Positions 35,430 through 46,261 are shown, numbered from the stretch's first letter. The stretch is 64,000 bases of DNA from Terebella lapidaria (GCA_949152475.1 OX424560.1:24553106-24617105); one strand, 5' to 3'. Notes: generated by a model from the sequence alone, not told the origin. Program-made: numbers and translations.

Positions 35430-36600
35430 TTTGTTTGTTTGTTTGTATGTTTGTCTGTCCGTCTGTTATGACGATAGCGGGCGCAATTCTTGTCGCATTT
35501 TCATGAAATTTTCACACAATATGCGCAAGCAGCTTCCGCATAAGCCTTTCGTTTCAGAAGGTCAAAGGTCAAAAATTCACGCCAAGGTCATTGAAAAACC
35601 AAAAAATTTAAAATCGTAATAACTCCAGTTATATTATATCTGGACCTTCGAGATTTCTTGCATCGATTACTATAGCCAATTCTGCATCTTTTGGTGTATG
35701 GCCGACAGCTGTTGCATCAAAATTGACGATTTTGACTCCAGGTGAAAAAGACGGGGGTCAGGAGTTTCTGGATCAAAAGTTTCATGCATTGCTGTGCAGT
35801 CAATTTTTGTCGGATTCTTATGAAATTTTGACAGCATATGCACACAGTATAACGGCACATTCCTGTTGTTTCTCAAGGTCAAAGGTCAAGAATTAACGCC
35901 AAGGTCATTGAAAAACCACAAAATTAAAAATCGTCATAACTCCACTTTCATTCCACTTGCACTTCCAAAAGTGTTCACGTCTTTTACTATGGCCAATTCT
36001 GCATCATTTGATGTATGACCGACAGCGGTTGAGTCAAAATTGAGGATTTAAACTCCAGGTGAAATAAATGGGGGTCAGGAATTTCGGATCCAAAGTTTAA
36101 CACATTGCTGTGCGGTCGATTCTTGTGTGATTTTGACGAAATTCTCACATAATATGTGCACGGAATGTCCGCATAACCCTTTTGATTTGGAACATCATAG
36201 CTCTCAAACTGTTGTCACGGCAACAGAAAATCGTTACTGAAAAGCATTACATGAAAACGATAATAGCATTGCTATATGAAACACTCTGCTTCACATTGCC
36301 AGCCACGTTAGTGCTGAGCGTAGAGTGTAGGACTTTGAATCCACAAACCCGGGTTCAATACTATCTCAAAACTGTTTTTTTTTCTCCATTAAAAGATCAT
36401 GTATTCAATTCCAAACAACGAAACAACACATTCGTAGTGTACAAAATCAGCAAATAAATGATCTTTATCGTTATTATGTCATCATACTTAATTATTTCTC
36501 ACTATGAATTCCTTAAAGTCATTTAGCAGTGTCTCATTGGTTCCATTATGATCGTGTCCTTCATGCATCATAATGCATCTGTGTTAAGTCCATTCTGGCA
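35430..36600 (+). repeat. Internal module alpha, copy 2
   Basis: Nearly identical to 27485-28640, with perfect AGGTCAAAGGTCA at 35559 and 35876. It diverges after the CATCTGTGTTA block, where copies 1 and 3 continue. Confidence 0.85.
36297..36369 (+). repeat. tRNA-like cassette 5
   Basis: Same form as cassette 1, with TTGCCAGCC at its start instead of TCGCCAGCC. Confidence 0.55.
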
Positions 36601-36789
36601 TGATTTGTATTCACCGAGTGTCTCTATTCGTTTTGTTCACTTGTTGTCATTGTAATTTTTCATCTGTAACTTACAAGATCATGATCATGCTTTCAATTCT
36701 GAAGAATGTAGCAGCACAATTTAATATTATTACAGTATTATGATGCACGTGTTTATAGACCAAAGCTGGTTTATAGACTTCTCTTCAAG

Positions 36790-37310
36790 TTCATAACTTT
36801 ATTTTGCCAAGTCCTAGCTCTTTGAGCGATTACTTCAGTTGTATGTTGCTCAGCGATCAAATATGTGTTCTGTCCGTCTGTTCGCACGATAGCGGGCGCA
36901 ATCCTTGTCGGAATGACATGAAATTTTCAAAGAAGATGCGCATAAGACTCCTGCACAAGCCTATCGATTTTGAAGGTCATAGCTTAAAAACTGTTGTCTT
37001 GGCGACTGAAAAACCGTTACATAACTATAACTATGGAGGCTGGAAAACCATAAAGTAACTGTTACATGGAATACACTTCTTCACACTGTCGGCAACGTTG
37101 GTGCAGTGGATAGAGCGTAAGACTTTGAATCCAAAGACCCGTGTTCAACCCTCCCTCAAAACTCTAATCTCTTTTATCTCTAACTTAGTTTTTATACAGT
37201 CAGTTGCAGTGTTATTTCTAGTTTATAATGCACCTTTTACATTTGGAATAGATTGAAAACTCGCCGAGATATCAAAGTGGAAAGAGCAGTGTTATTTTTT
37301 TATGCACCAG
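36790..37310 (+). repeat. Internal module beta, copy 2 (short)
   Basis: Matches 29110-29620 and then breaks off after AAAGAGCAGTG. Confidence 0.8.
37087..37158 (+). repeat. tRNA-like cassette 6
   Basis: Same as cassette 3 except for AATCCAAAGACC in the anticodon-side region. Confidence 0.55.
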
Positions 37311-37738
37311 GAGTTATTTTCATAGTTTTCATGTCATACTTAACTATTTGTCGCTATAAATATCACTTAACAGTGTCTCATTGGTTCCATTATGATCGTG
37401 TCTTTTATGCGTCATAGCGCATCCGTGTTAGCTCCATTCTATCAATAATACATACATCATTATATCGTTCCATCTCGGTTGCGTAGTAATACAGTATATC
37501 ATAAAAGTATCCAAACGCAGATCTCAAACAACATTTCTTTTGTTTTCTGACTCAGAGGTGTACAAGTGATATAACGAAGCCTAAAACTCTTGTCTAAATA
37601 CAATCTGTGGCAAGCGACAGGCTCTTTTATATCAGAACTATCCTGGGTGACGAAACGGCGTAGAGATCAGCCCCATTCCCGGTTTTTAGCAGTAATTTGC
37701 CTTCAAGGACCTGTTACAATACAACACAACTTGATGCT

Positions 37739-37810
37739 GTCAGCCCCGTTGGTGCAGTGCATAGAGCTCAGGACTTTGAATCCACAGACCCGGGTTCAAC
37801 TCTCTCTCAA
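37739..37810 (+). repeat. tRNA-like cassette 7
   Basis: GTTGGTGCAGTGCATAGAGC … CCGGGTTCAACTC, intermediate between cassettes 2 and 4. Confidence 0.55.
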
Positions 37811-37969
37811 AACTTGTTTTTTTTCTCTCTAACTTACAGGATCATGTCTTTTATAGCATAACTACACAATTTAATACATGTACAACTTACTTAACAGCAA
37901 CTAGAAAAAACTATTCAAGTCTCTCTCAAAACGTTTTTAGCTGGTTTATTATAGACTTCTTTTCAAGTT

Positions 37970-38790
37970 CATTACTTTATTTTGCCAAGTCCTAGCTCTC
38001 TGAGCGATTGCTTCAGTTGTATGTTGCTCAGCGATCAAATATGTGTTCTTTCCGTCTGTTCGCACGATAGCGGGCGCAATCCTTGTCGGAATGACATGAA
38101 ATTTTCGAAGAAGATGCGCATAAGACTCCTGCACAAGACTATTGATTTTGAAGGTCATAGCTTAAAAACTGTTGTCTTGGCGACTGAAAAACCGTTACAT
38201 AACTACAATTATGGAGGCTGGAAAACCATGAAGTAACTGTTACATGGAATACACTTCTTCACACTGTCGGCAACGTTGGTGCAGTGGATAAAGTGTAAGA
38301 CATTGAATCCAAAGACCCGTGTTCAACCCTCCCTCAAAACTTTAATCTCTTTTATCTCTAACTTAGTTTTTATACAGTCAGTTGCAGTGTTATTTCTAGT
38401 TTATAATGCACCTTTTACATTTGGAATATATTGAAAACTCGCCGAGATATCAAAGTAGAAAGAGCAGTGGGGTGAATCTGATTCTCAATCCGTTCACACA
38501 CCAATAAGCTGTAGAAACGATTACCCCCTGTGGACATGTCCCGTCCTAAATACACACGCTCGGTTGCATAGCAATACAGTATATCATATATGTATCCAGA
38601 TGCAGATCTCAAACAACATTTCAGTGGTTTTCTAACTCAGTGATGTACAAGTGATATAACAAAGCCTAAAACTCTAGTCTAAATACAGTCTGTGTCGAGC
38701 GACAGGCTCCCTTATATTAGGACTGCTGGGGCTGGCGAACCGGCAAAGGAACTGGCCCCATTCCCGGTTTTAAGCAATACATACAATAAA
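37970..38790 (+). repeat. Internal module beta, copy 3
   Basis: Matches 29110-29920 throughout, including the TTACCCCCTGTGGACATG block. Confidence 0.85.
38266..38337 (+). repeat. tRNA-like cassette 8
   Basis: Most decayed of the cassette-3 type: GTGGATAAAGTGTAAGACATT. Confidence 0.5.
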
Positions 38791-38806
38791 TACACTACTT
38801 CACACT

Positions 38807-38878
38807 GTCGGTCACGTTGGTGCTGTGCATAGAGCGCAGGACTTTGAATCCACAGACCCGGGTTCAACTCTCTCTCAA
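38807..38878 (+). repeat. tRNA-like cassette 9
   Basis: GTTGGTGCTGTGCATAGAGC as in cassette 4, with GCAGGACTTTGAATCC following. Confidence 0.55.
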
Positions 38879-39099
38879 AACTTGTTTTTTCTCTCTAACT
38901 CACAGGATCTTGTCTTTTATAGCATAACTGCACAATTTAATACATGTACAACTTACTTAACAGCAACTAGATAATTTAAAAAAAAGAACTATTCAAGTCT
39001 CTCTCAGAACGTTTTTTAACTGCTTAATAGACATCTGTTCAAGTTAATTGACTTTATTTTGCCAAGTCCTAGCTCTTTGAGCGATTGCTTCATTTGTTT

Positions 39100-40560
39100 G
39101 TTAGTTTGTTTGTTTGTTTGTTTGTATGTTTGTCTGTCCGTCTGTTATGACGATAGCGGGCGCAATTCTTGTCGCATTTTCATGAAATTTTCACACAATA
39201 TGCGCAAGCAGCTTCCGCATAAGCCTTTTGTTTCTGAAGGTCAAAGGTCAAAAATTCACGCCAAGGTCATAGAAAAACAAAAAAAATTAAAAATCGTAAT
39301 AACTCCAGTTATATTATATCTGGACTTTCGAGATTTCTTGCATCGATTACTATGGCCAATTCTGCATCTTTTGATGTATGGCCGACAGCTGTTGCATCAA
39401 AATTGACGATTTTGACTCCAGGTTAAAAAGACGGGGGTCAGGAGTTTCTGGATCAAAAGTTTCAAGCAATGCTGTGCAGTCAATTTTTGTCGGATTCTTA
39501 TGAAATTTCGACAGCATATGCACACAGTATAACGGCACATTCCTGTTGTTTCTCAAGGTCAAAGGTCAAGAATTAACGCCAAGGTCATTGAAAAACCACA
39601 AAATTAAAAATCGTCATAACTCCACTTTCATTCCACCTGCACTTCCAAAAGTGTTCACGTCTTTTACTATGGCCAATTCTGCATCATTTGTTGTATGACC
39701 GACAGCGGTTGAGTCAAAATTGACGATATAAACTCCAGGTGAAATAAATGGGGGTCAGGAATTTCGGATCCAAAGTTTAACACATTGCTGTGCGGTCGAT
39801 TCTTGTGTGATTTTGACGAAATTCTCACATAATATGTGCACGGAATGTCCGCATAACCCTTTTGATTTGGGACATCATAGCTCTCAAACTGTTGTCACGG
39901 CAACAGAAAATCGTTACTGAAAAGCATTACATGAAAACGATAATAGCATTGCTATATGAAACACTCTGCTTCACATCGCCAGCCACGTTAGTGCTGAGCG
40001 TAGAGTGTAGGACTTTGAATCCACAAACCCGGGTTCAATACTATCTCAAAACTATTTTTTTTCTCCATTATGAGATCATGTATTCAATTCCAAACAAGGA
40101 AACAACACATTCGTAGTGTACAAATTCAGCAAATATATATAGCAGCAGTAACGTTAATCTTCGTCATTTCTATGTCATCACACTCAATTATTTCTTGTTA
40201 TATATTTTTCCAAGTCATTTACAGTGTTTAATTGGTTCCATTATGATCATGTGTTTCATGCATCATAGCGCATCTGTGTTAATTCCTGAATATACACACT
40301 CGGTTGCGTATTAATACAGTATATCATATATGTATCCAAATGCAGGTCTCAAACAACATATCGGTGGTTTTCTGACTCAGTGATGTACTAGTGATATAAC
40401 AAAGCCTAAAACTCTACTCTTAATACAGTCTGTGTCAAACGACAGGCCACTTTATATCAGAACTATTGGGGGTGATCAACCGGCGGAGCAAACGGGCCCC
40501 ATTCCCGGTTTTTAGCAGTAACTTGCCATAGAGGACCTGTTACAATACATACACCACTTG
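39100..40560 (+). repeat. Internal module alpha, copy 3
   Basis: Matches copy 1 (27485-28930) over its full length, with perfect AGGTCAAAGGTCA at 39238 and 39556. The module-beta start (ATTTTGCCAAGTCCTAGC) abuts it on the left. Confidence 0.85.
39976..40048 (+). repeat. tRNA-like cassette 10
   Basis: Identical in form to cassette 1 in the first module alpha. Confidence 0.55.
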
Positions 40561-40563
40561 ACG

Positions 40564-40635
40564 CTGTGGGTCAGGTTGGTGCTGTGCATAGAGCTCAGGA
40601 CTTTCAATCCACGGACCCGGGTTCAACGCTCTCTC
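40564..40635 (+). repeat. tRNA-like cassette 11
   Basis: CTGTGGGTCAGGTTGGTGC … CGGACCCGGGTTCAACGC. Confidence 0.5.
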
Positions 40636-41689
40636 AAAACTTTTTTTTTTCTCTCTAACTTACAGGATCATGTCTTTTATAGCATAACTGCACAATTTAA
40701 TACATGTACAACTTACTTAACAGCAACTAGAAAAAACTATTCAAGTCTCTCTCAAAACGTTTTTTAGCTGGTTTATTATAGACTTCTTTTCAAGTTCATT
40801 ACTTTATTTTGCCAAGTCCTAGCTCTTTGAGCGATTGCTTCATTAGAATTTGTAACCAAAAAAAAATCTTGTTTCGTTTCGTTTTTTACAGTTACCCACC
40901 ACCAGTAACTGTAAAAAACGAAACGAAACGAAAAAAAAAATTTTTTTGGGAGATTTTCACAAAAATTCTCAAAGACCTTCAATATGAGGATCTGAGCTTC
41001 AGGGTCAGTTTTGACGCCAAATGCACACATGACATGTCGTATCTATTACATCATAGGAGACTATTTGCTGAGAAGCCTGACACGTCCCTCAATTTCTAAT
41101 CCCAGTTTGTGGATCCCAACGTGGCATTATGGTGCAGTGCAGTATCATTAATGTGTCAAGCTGATTTAACATCACGGACAGCTGATATCCCTGAGAGGCC
41201 GGTGGAGAATAAGGTCCATGAGAAAAGTGGTGGATGTACATACCGTTGCTTGACATATGATAGTTTATGGTTTAGAGATCACTGGTCAATTATTAGAATT
41301 TGTAACCAAAAAAAATCTTGTTTCGTTTCGTTTCGTTTTTTACAGTTACCCACCACCAGTAACTGTAAAAAACGAAACGAAACGAAAAAAAAAATTTTTT
41401 TTGGGAGATTTTCACAAAAATTCTCAAAGACCTTGGTATATGCCTTCTTTATGAGGATATGAGTCTCAGGGTCAGTTTTGACACAAAATGCACACATGAC
41501 ATGTCGTATCTATTACATCACAGGAGACTATTCGTTGAGAAGCCTGGCTTTCCCGGTTTGTGGAACCCAACGTGGCATTGTGGTGCAGTGCAGTAACATT
41601 AATGCGTCAAGCTGATTTTACATCACGGACAGCAGATATCCCTGAGAGGCCGGCGGAGAATAAGGTCCATGAGAAAAGTGGTGGATGTA

Positions 41690-41971
41690 GGGCAGATTCA
41701 GGTAGACCGATACACTTAAGACTTTTGACTCAATTGACTGATTTTCTGGCTCATGATTAATAGACGGGCGTTATACTGTGGCACGTGCAGCATACACATA
41801 TGCATAACACAAAATCCTTAATGTAAATTTTTAATTGCCATGCATATTGTTATTTACACACATACTTTTTCGCTTAGAGTCGGTGTATCGGTGAAACTGA
41901 TGCCATTCAGTTTGACCGATACACGTGTTTCAGGCTGACCGATACACCAAGATCGAGACATATATACACCC
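41690..41971. mobile_element. 282-bp insert with TA duplication
   Basis: It interrupts GTGGATGTA…CATACCGCTGC. The uninterrupted form GTGGATGTACATACC is present in the arms and terminal repeats of the same element. TA flanks it (41688-41689 and 41972-41973). The insert begins GGGCAGATTC and contains GACCGATACAC three times plus one inverted copy, two of which form a hairpin around 41883-41925. Its two ends match only at GGG, so the class is unclear. Confidence 0.65.
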
Positions 41972-41996
41972 TACATACCGCTGCTTGACACATGAT

Positions 41997-42167
41997 GGTT
42001 TAGAGATCACTGGTCAATTATTAGAATTTGTAACCAAAAAAAATCTCGTTTCGTTTCGTTTCGTTTTTTACAGTTACTGGTGGTGGGTAACTGTAAAAAA
42101 CGAAACGAAACGAAACAAGATTTTTTTTGGTTACAAATTCTAATAATTGACCAGTGATCTCTAAACC
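41997..42167. repeat. Long near-perfect palindrome
   Basis: From GGTTTAGAGATCACTGG to its complement, about 85 bp per arm, centred on TTACTGGTGGTGGGTAA. Such a structure should be unstable in cloning and replication. Confidence 0.85.
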
Positions 42168-42589
42168 ATAAACTATCATATGTCAAGCAACGGTATGTAC
42201 ATCCACCACTTTTCTCATGGACCTTATTCTCCACCGGCCTCTCAGGGATATCAGCTGTCCGTGATGTTAAATCAGATTGACACATTAATGATACTGCACT
42301 GCACCATAATGCCACGTTGGGATCCACAAACTGGGATTAGAAATTGAGGGACGTGTCAGGCTTCTCAGCAAATAGTCTCCTATGATGTAATAGATACGAC
42401 ATGTCATGTGTGCATTTGGCGTCAAAACTGACCCTGAAGCTCAGATCCTCATATTGAAGGTCTTTGAGAATTTTTGTGAAAATCTCCCAAAAAAATTATT
42501 TTTTTCGTTTCGTTTCGTTTTTTACAGTTACTGGTGGTGGGTAACTGTAAAAAACGAAACGAAACAAGATTTTTTTTGGTTACAAATTC

Positions 42590-43048
42590 TAATAATTGAC
42601 CAGTGATCTCTAAACCATAAACTGTCATGTGTCAAGCAGCAGTATGTACATCCACCACTTTTCTCATGCACTTGATCTCCGCCGGCCTCCCAGGGATATC
42701 TGCTGTCCTTGATGTAAAATCACATGTCATGTGTGTACAATATTTGGTGTCAAAACTTGAGGCTCTAGCCACGTCCATACCGCTTCATCTCTATTAATCT
42801 CACATCGATCGGACCATTTGTGTCGGAGTTATGCGCATGGACAGACAGTCAGACATGCAATACCCTCGCCCCCCCCCCTCCGGGGCGAGGGTAACAAAAA
42901 AGGAACCTGTCGTTTTCATTGATGTGGATTATAAAAAAAAATGTAGAAATTAATTGGGAAAAAAATCTGGAGAAAAAATATTTTGAGAACACCCTATACT
43001 TCACTCGTTTCGTTTCATTTCATTTCGTTTCGTTTTTTACAGTAAGCC
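42590..43048 (-). repeat. Right terminal inverted repeat of the giant element
   Basis: Reverse complement of 26934-27391. It contains a nine-C run in the CCTCGCC…GGGGCGAGGG hairpin. It ends ACAGTAAGCC, immediately followed by TTTAATTT. Confidence 0.9.
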
Positions 43049-43056
43049 TTTAATTT
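43049..43056. repeat. Right target site duplication TTTAATTT
   Basis: Identical to 26926-26933. Confidence 0.9.
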
Positions 43057-43627
43057 GAAAACTTCAACTCAACATAAAGTATTGGTGTGTCTTGCAAGAC
43101 ATAAATACACATTTTGAAAAACAAAATTGCACTAATTTTGTGACTTGAGTTTGAGCACTTGGTTTGAACAGTTTGGGGTCCAACGCAGTAGGTGACGTAT
43201 CTATAGATTCAATAATATGTATGTTTATATGTGTACATGTAATTTGTCTTAAAAATCAAAAGTGCAAATTTATATTAAAATTGATTACCATTTCATCCAT
43301 GAAATATTGACACACAATATTGATATTTTCACAGTAGTTTACATTTCTACATTGCACTACCAATGTGAAAAATCTAGCTTCATACATAACGATTTGCTTA
43401 ATTTCTATATAGAAACCGATGAAAGGGATATGATTCTGTTACTATTAAACTGCATGTTCACGATGTTACCCACCGTTTCAGGCAGACCAGGTCAATAATT
43501 CTCCTAGCTAGAATAACGAATTACACATATAATATCGAGCATGGTGGATAAATTGTTATTGAATAACTATAAGTTTGCCATTGAAAAATGAACAAAAAAA
43601 ATGAATTATTTTTTCGGGGGCAATTTA
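43057..43627. other. Flank of the giant element, no gene supported
   Basis: AT-rich and single-copy in the window. A 78-codon frame at 43262-43498 has no recognisable features. Confidence 0.45.
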
Positions 43628-45231
43628 TTGATGAACTCCCTCCCATTCACAGTACTCATATTTGAATTATTTCGAAGGTAAAAAAAATTATCCCAAAACC
43701 GTTGAATTTTATATTTAATAATCAGCTTTCCACTAATTCACTGTGTAGTGGGTTCTTTTCTTACCCACTGATATGTTTCCTCCATGTTTATCATTTGATG
43801 ACGTTTGTTGCTAAGCTAATGAAAAAAAACCAAATAATTTATTTCTCCAAAATTTTATTAATGAATCAGTTGTTCATTGCTGAAACAGGTGTGGATTGGG
43901 AGATGGAGGTTTGAAATTTAGACTCATCCATCAAATGGAAAGTGGTCATATCTTCACTTTCTTCGAAGGAATAATGAAATTCGTTGATCAGTAAGGTGAG
44001 CATAACTGACTGTTTTTAATATCTCAATCTTGGAGATTAAAAACATTCATTTCGTACTATCTTCAATGAATCGATTGTCTATACATGTTAGGTTGTTTTT
44101 CAAAATTACACATTTGTTGTTGAATATTCGCAAATCTTATTCAAACAATTTAATATATACCTAACTGGCCCAGGTAGGTTTCGATTTTTGCTTTTCTATA
44201 GTCAAAAGGAATTACTTGGAAATGCCAGACATATTAAATGGTATGTATAACCTTCTTGGACCCTACTGTAAAAATAATGTAAATCTATCTCACTATAAAA
44301 TGAAATATAAAATCCTCACCAGGGGTGCAATTTATCTGCTGTCCGACCCACACAGTTCCAGAGCACATGAGCTGCCATGGATCAATCTTATACGATTCAC
44401 ACCCATCAGGGCGCTCTGCTCATTCCGCTTGACCCAACCCCAAGTCGACGGCTCAGGGTCAGGACAGCCAATCACTAGGGGCGGCGAAACTAGGTATTAG
44501 ATAAGCATATTGTGGATCGTTTTGTATGTCGTATATTATTGTCTTTTCATAATCACAAAAATACTATTTATTATTGACCCACGGAGAGAACATAGTTATA
44601 CAACTTTAATTAATTTCATATATAGTTATTGGATATTTAAATTTCATGGGAACAGACATAAATGTCACAATCCTGTTTTTTCTTCTCAGCATGGCTGTAT
44701 GAGCATTTTCGATTCATTATGTAATCTCACCCACATTTACATGTATACTGTAATTGCACAGGTTTACCTAATTGCCTAATTTGACATCTGGCCTGAACAC
44801 AAGAATAATATGCTTTGAACTATATTATAAGGCGAGTGATCAAGTACAGTAAAAATCAGATAATGACAAATGGCAAAGTAACGGTACAGACACGATAAAT
44901 TCTACCCGAAAGGTTCAAAACACATTGACGACAATTCTTTTTCCTCCAGGCCTTGTCTCTTTCTCTACCCCCTCTATTGCGTAACTACGTCCAATTAACA
45001 CGAGTACTCTTGCGATGACATGTGATATCGAATCCACTAAATACCGTCTACAGGCCCCTTCCTACTCCCCAGAAAGATATATAGCTGCTCTTAACGTCAA
45101 AACCAGTAGTGACACGGATGGAATCTCGAGAGTAATCGCCAGAAAGCCACACGGAAAATTACACCGTGGTCACCATGGTTATATAGGATCTATTTTCTTT
45201 CCACTGCTTAGGACTCACTGTCATAATGTAG

Positions 45232-45441
45232 AAGGAAGTGACCACGACCATATAGATCATAATCTTGAGGCTTTTGCCCAGCGAGACAAAGGCTGACTCC
45301 TGTCGCACGTTTTCCTCACATACTGTGGCACTCCGCGGACTGTCAGGTTCTTCGATGGTGACATAAACCTTACAGAGCATGGCTCCAGACCCTGACGTCC
45401 CTTGGTTGACAGTTCTGCTTGAATATATCCTCTTGACACAC
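45232..45441 (-). CDS. Candidate exon with CUB-domain character, copy 1
   Basis: On the minus strand a strong acceptor (a pyrimidine-rich tract ending TTTTTGTTTAG) stands directly before GTGTGTCAAGAGG. Reading in phase 1 gives CVKRIYSSRTVNQG…, then LCKVYVTIEEPDSP, ATVCEENVRQES and AFVSLGKSLKI. The pattern of a strand, a cysteine, then …F(V/S)SxGxSLxI is what the middle of CUB domains looks like, so this may be one exon of a secreted or membrane-bound CUB protein. A paralogous copy lies at 62940-63151. The 3' border is uncertain; a weak GT follows near 45245. No neighbouring exon could be joined to it with confidence. A different minus-strand frame (45257-45439) is also open here and in the copy, so the frame choice rests on the CUB-like pattern alone. 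Confidence 0.4.
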
Positions 45442-46241
45442 CTAAACAAAAAGTAAAAACATCGAAGTCGCATTTTAGTGAAATTCATATCATATTACTG
45501 TTATTATGAAACATGTGCGATACATATAAATGTTTCATTTGTAACAATGTATAATTTTAAAAAATACAATACATATCGTTGTGTGGGATATTATGGAATT
45601 ATCCAATAAATTATGATATCTCACAATTACAGACGTAGTCCTTTGAACATGCAGTATAGTGATGTGGCCAGGAATGTGTTCTATCGTGCATTGTTTATTA
45701 GGTATCACAGTTTATGTGAACCAATTTTGCCCACGAGAACAGTAAATGTAATGGCATTATAATTTTCAAGGTTATCACAGTGTGGCGCCAGCTTTCGTGT
45801 GATATAAGGTCACACTTAATTGGACACAAAATTCTGACCAGTTCAGATTCTGTGGAAGGGACAAATAATGGCTGTCATATGTCATATTCCCCTTGGGATG
45901 CCACCCATAACAGGAAACTAAATTAGAAAGACATGAAGAATCTTGCGGCCCATATTGTGCCAAAGCTCGAAGCCTTCGACAGTTCCACAGTAGGATCTTT
46001 GCTTTTCCCGGGTGAACTTTTCACGAGTTGCCTTTTATGATTTGCCGAGTTGTCTGTGGACATCATAGACCCATGAAGTAACTGGAACTAAAGCGAAGAC
46101 CATTTGAAAATGATGATTTAAAGGGTACCACAATGTAGGCAAGGATGTGTTGGAAAGCAACAGCTTTTGTTCCTCAATTATGACTACCCCCGAAGCCCTA
46201 ACTCCTGCCTGCTAAAACACCCCTGGTCCCCTCTTGTTATT

Positions 46242-46261
46242 CCCCCCCCCCCCTCCCCCCC
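46242..46261. repeat. Poly-C tract
   Basis: About 19 C with one T. The duplicate segment at about 63955 has only a short CCCC here, so the tract expanded in this copy. Confidence 0.85.

Larger units (their letters stand above)
40845..42592. repeat. Nested 1.75-kb inverted block inside the right terminus
   Basis: The arm 40845-41385 is the reverse complement of 42047-42592 at very high identity. Between them lie a second direct copy of the arm (about 41290-41690) and a 282-bp insert. Each arm holds two hairpins of the form CGTTTTTTACAGTTAC-CCACCACCA-GTAACTGTAAAAAACG, centred near 40901, 41352, 42082 and 42536. Their halves resemble the giant element's own terminus (TACTGTAAAAAACGAAACG). The arm also carries the GCCGGTGGAGAATAAGG and GATATCCCTGAGAGG blocks related to the terminal repeat's interior. 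Confidence 0.85.
26934..43048. mobile_element. Giant 16.1-kb non-autonomous composite DNA transposon
   Basis: Both ends start GGCTTACTGTAAAAAACG in inverted orientation. The inverted repeats extend about 459 bp with only a few differences, and a perfect 8-bp duplication TTTAATTT flanks them, so the whole block inserted as one unit. Eight-base duplications are typical of hAT and P superfamilies; no transposase, integrase or polymerase frame is visible (longest open frame 117 codons), so it depends on another element. The interior is built from internally repeated modules, tandem arrays, tRNA-like cassettes and nested terminal-like hairpins, listed separately. High identity between the terminal repeats suggests recent movement, or correction between them. 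Superfamily membership is inference from the duplication length alone. Confidence 0.85.

Noticed and set aside
29132..38236. Repeated 84-codon frames starting MPSPSSLSD as a gene family
   Set aside because: They are the same module beta copied at DNA level; related copies at 30172 and 39055 change frame, and the tRNA-like part follows directly.
28341..40635. Functional tRNA gene cluster
   Set aside because: Acceptor and T stems do not pair, and the copies travel with larger modules.
41109..42327. Conserved frame DPNVALWCSAV… in the inverted arms as a protein
   Set aside because: Its conservation is explained by recent copying of the DNA arms; it runs through the hairpin sequence and appears on both strands.
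26934..43048. Polinton/Maverick or viral element
   Set aside because: Size and long inverted repeats fit, but there is no polymerase, integrase, ATPase or capsid frame, and the flanking duplication is 8 bp, not 6.
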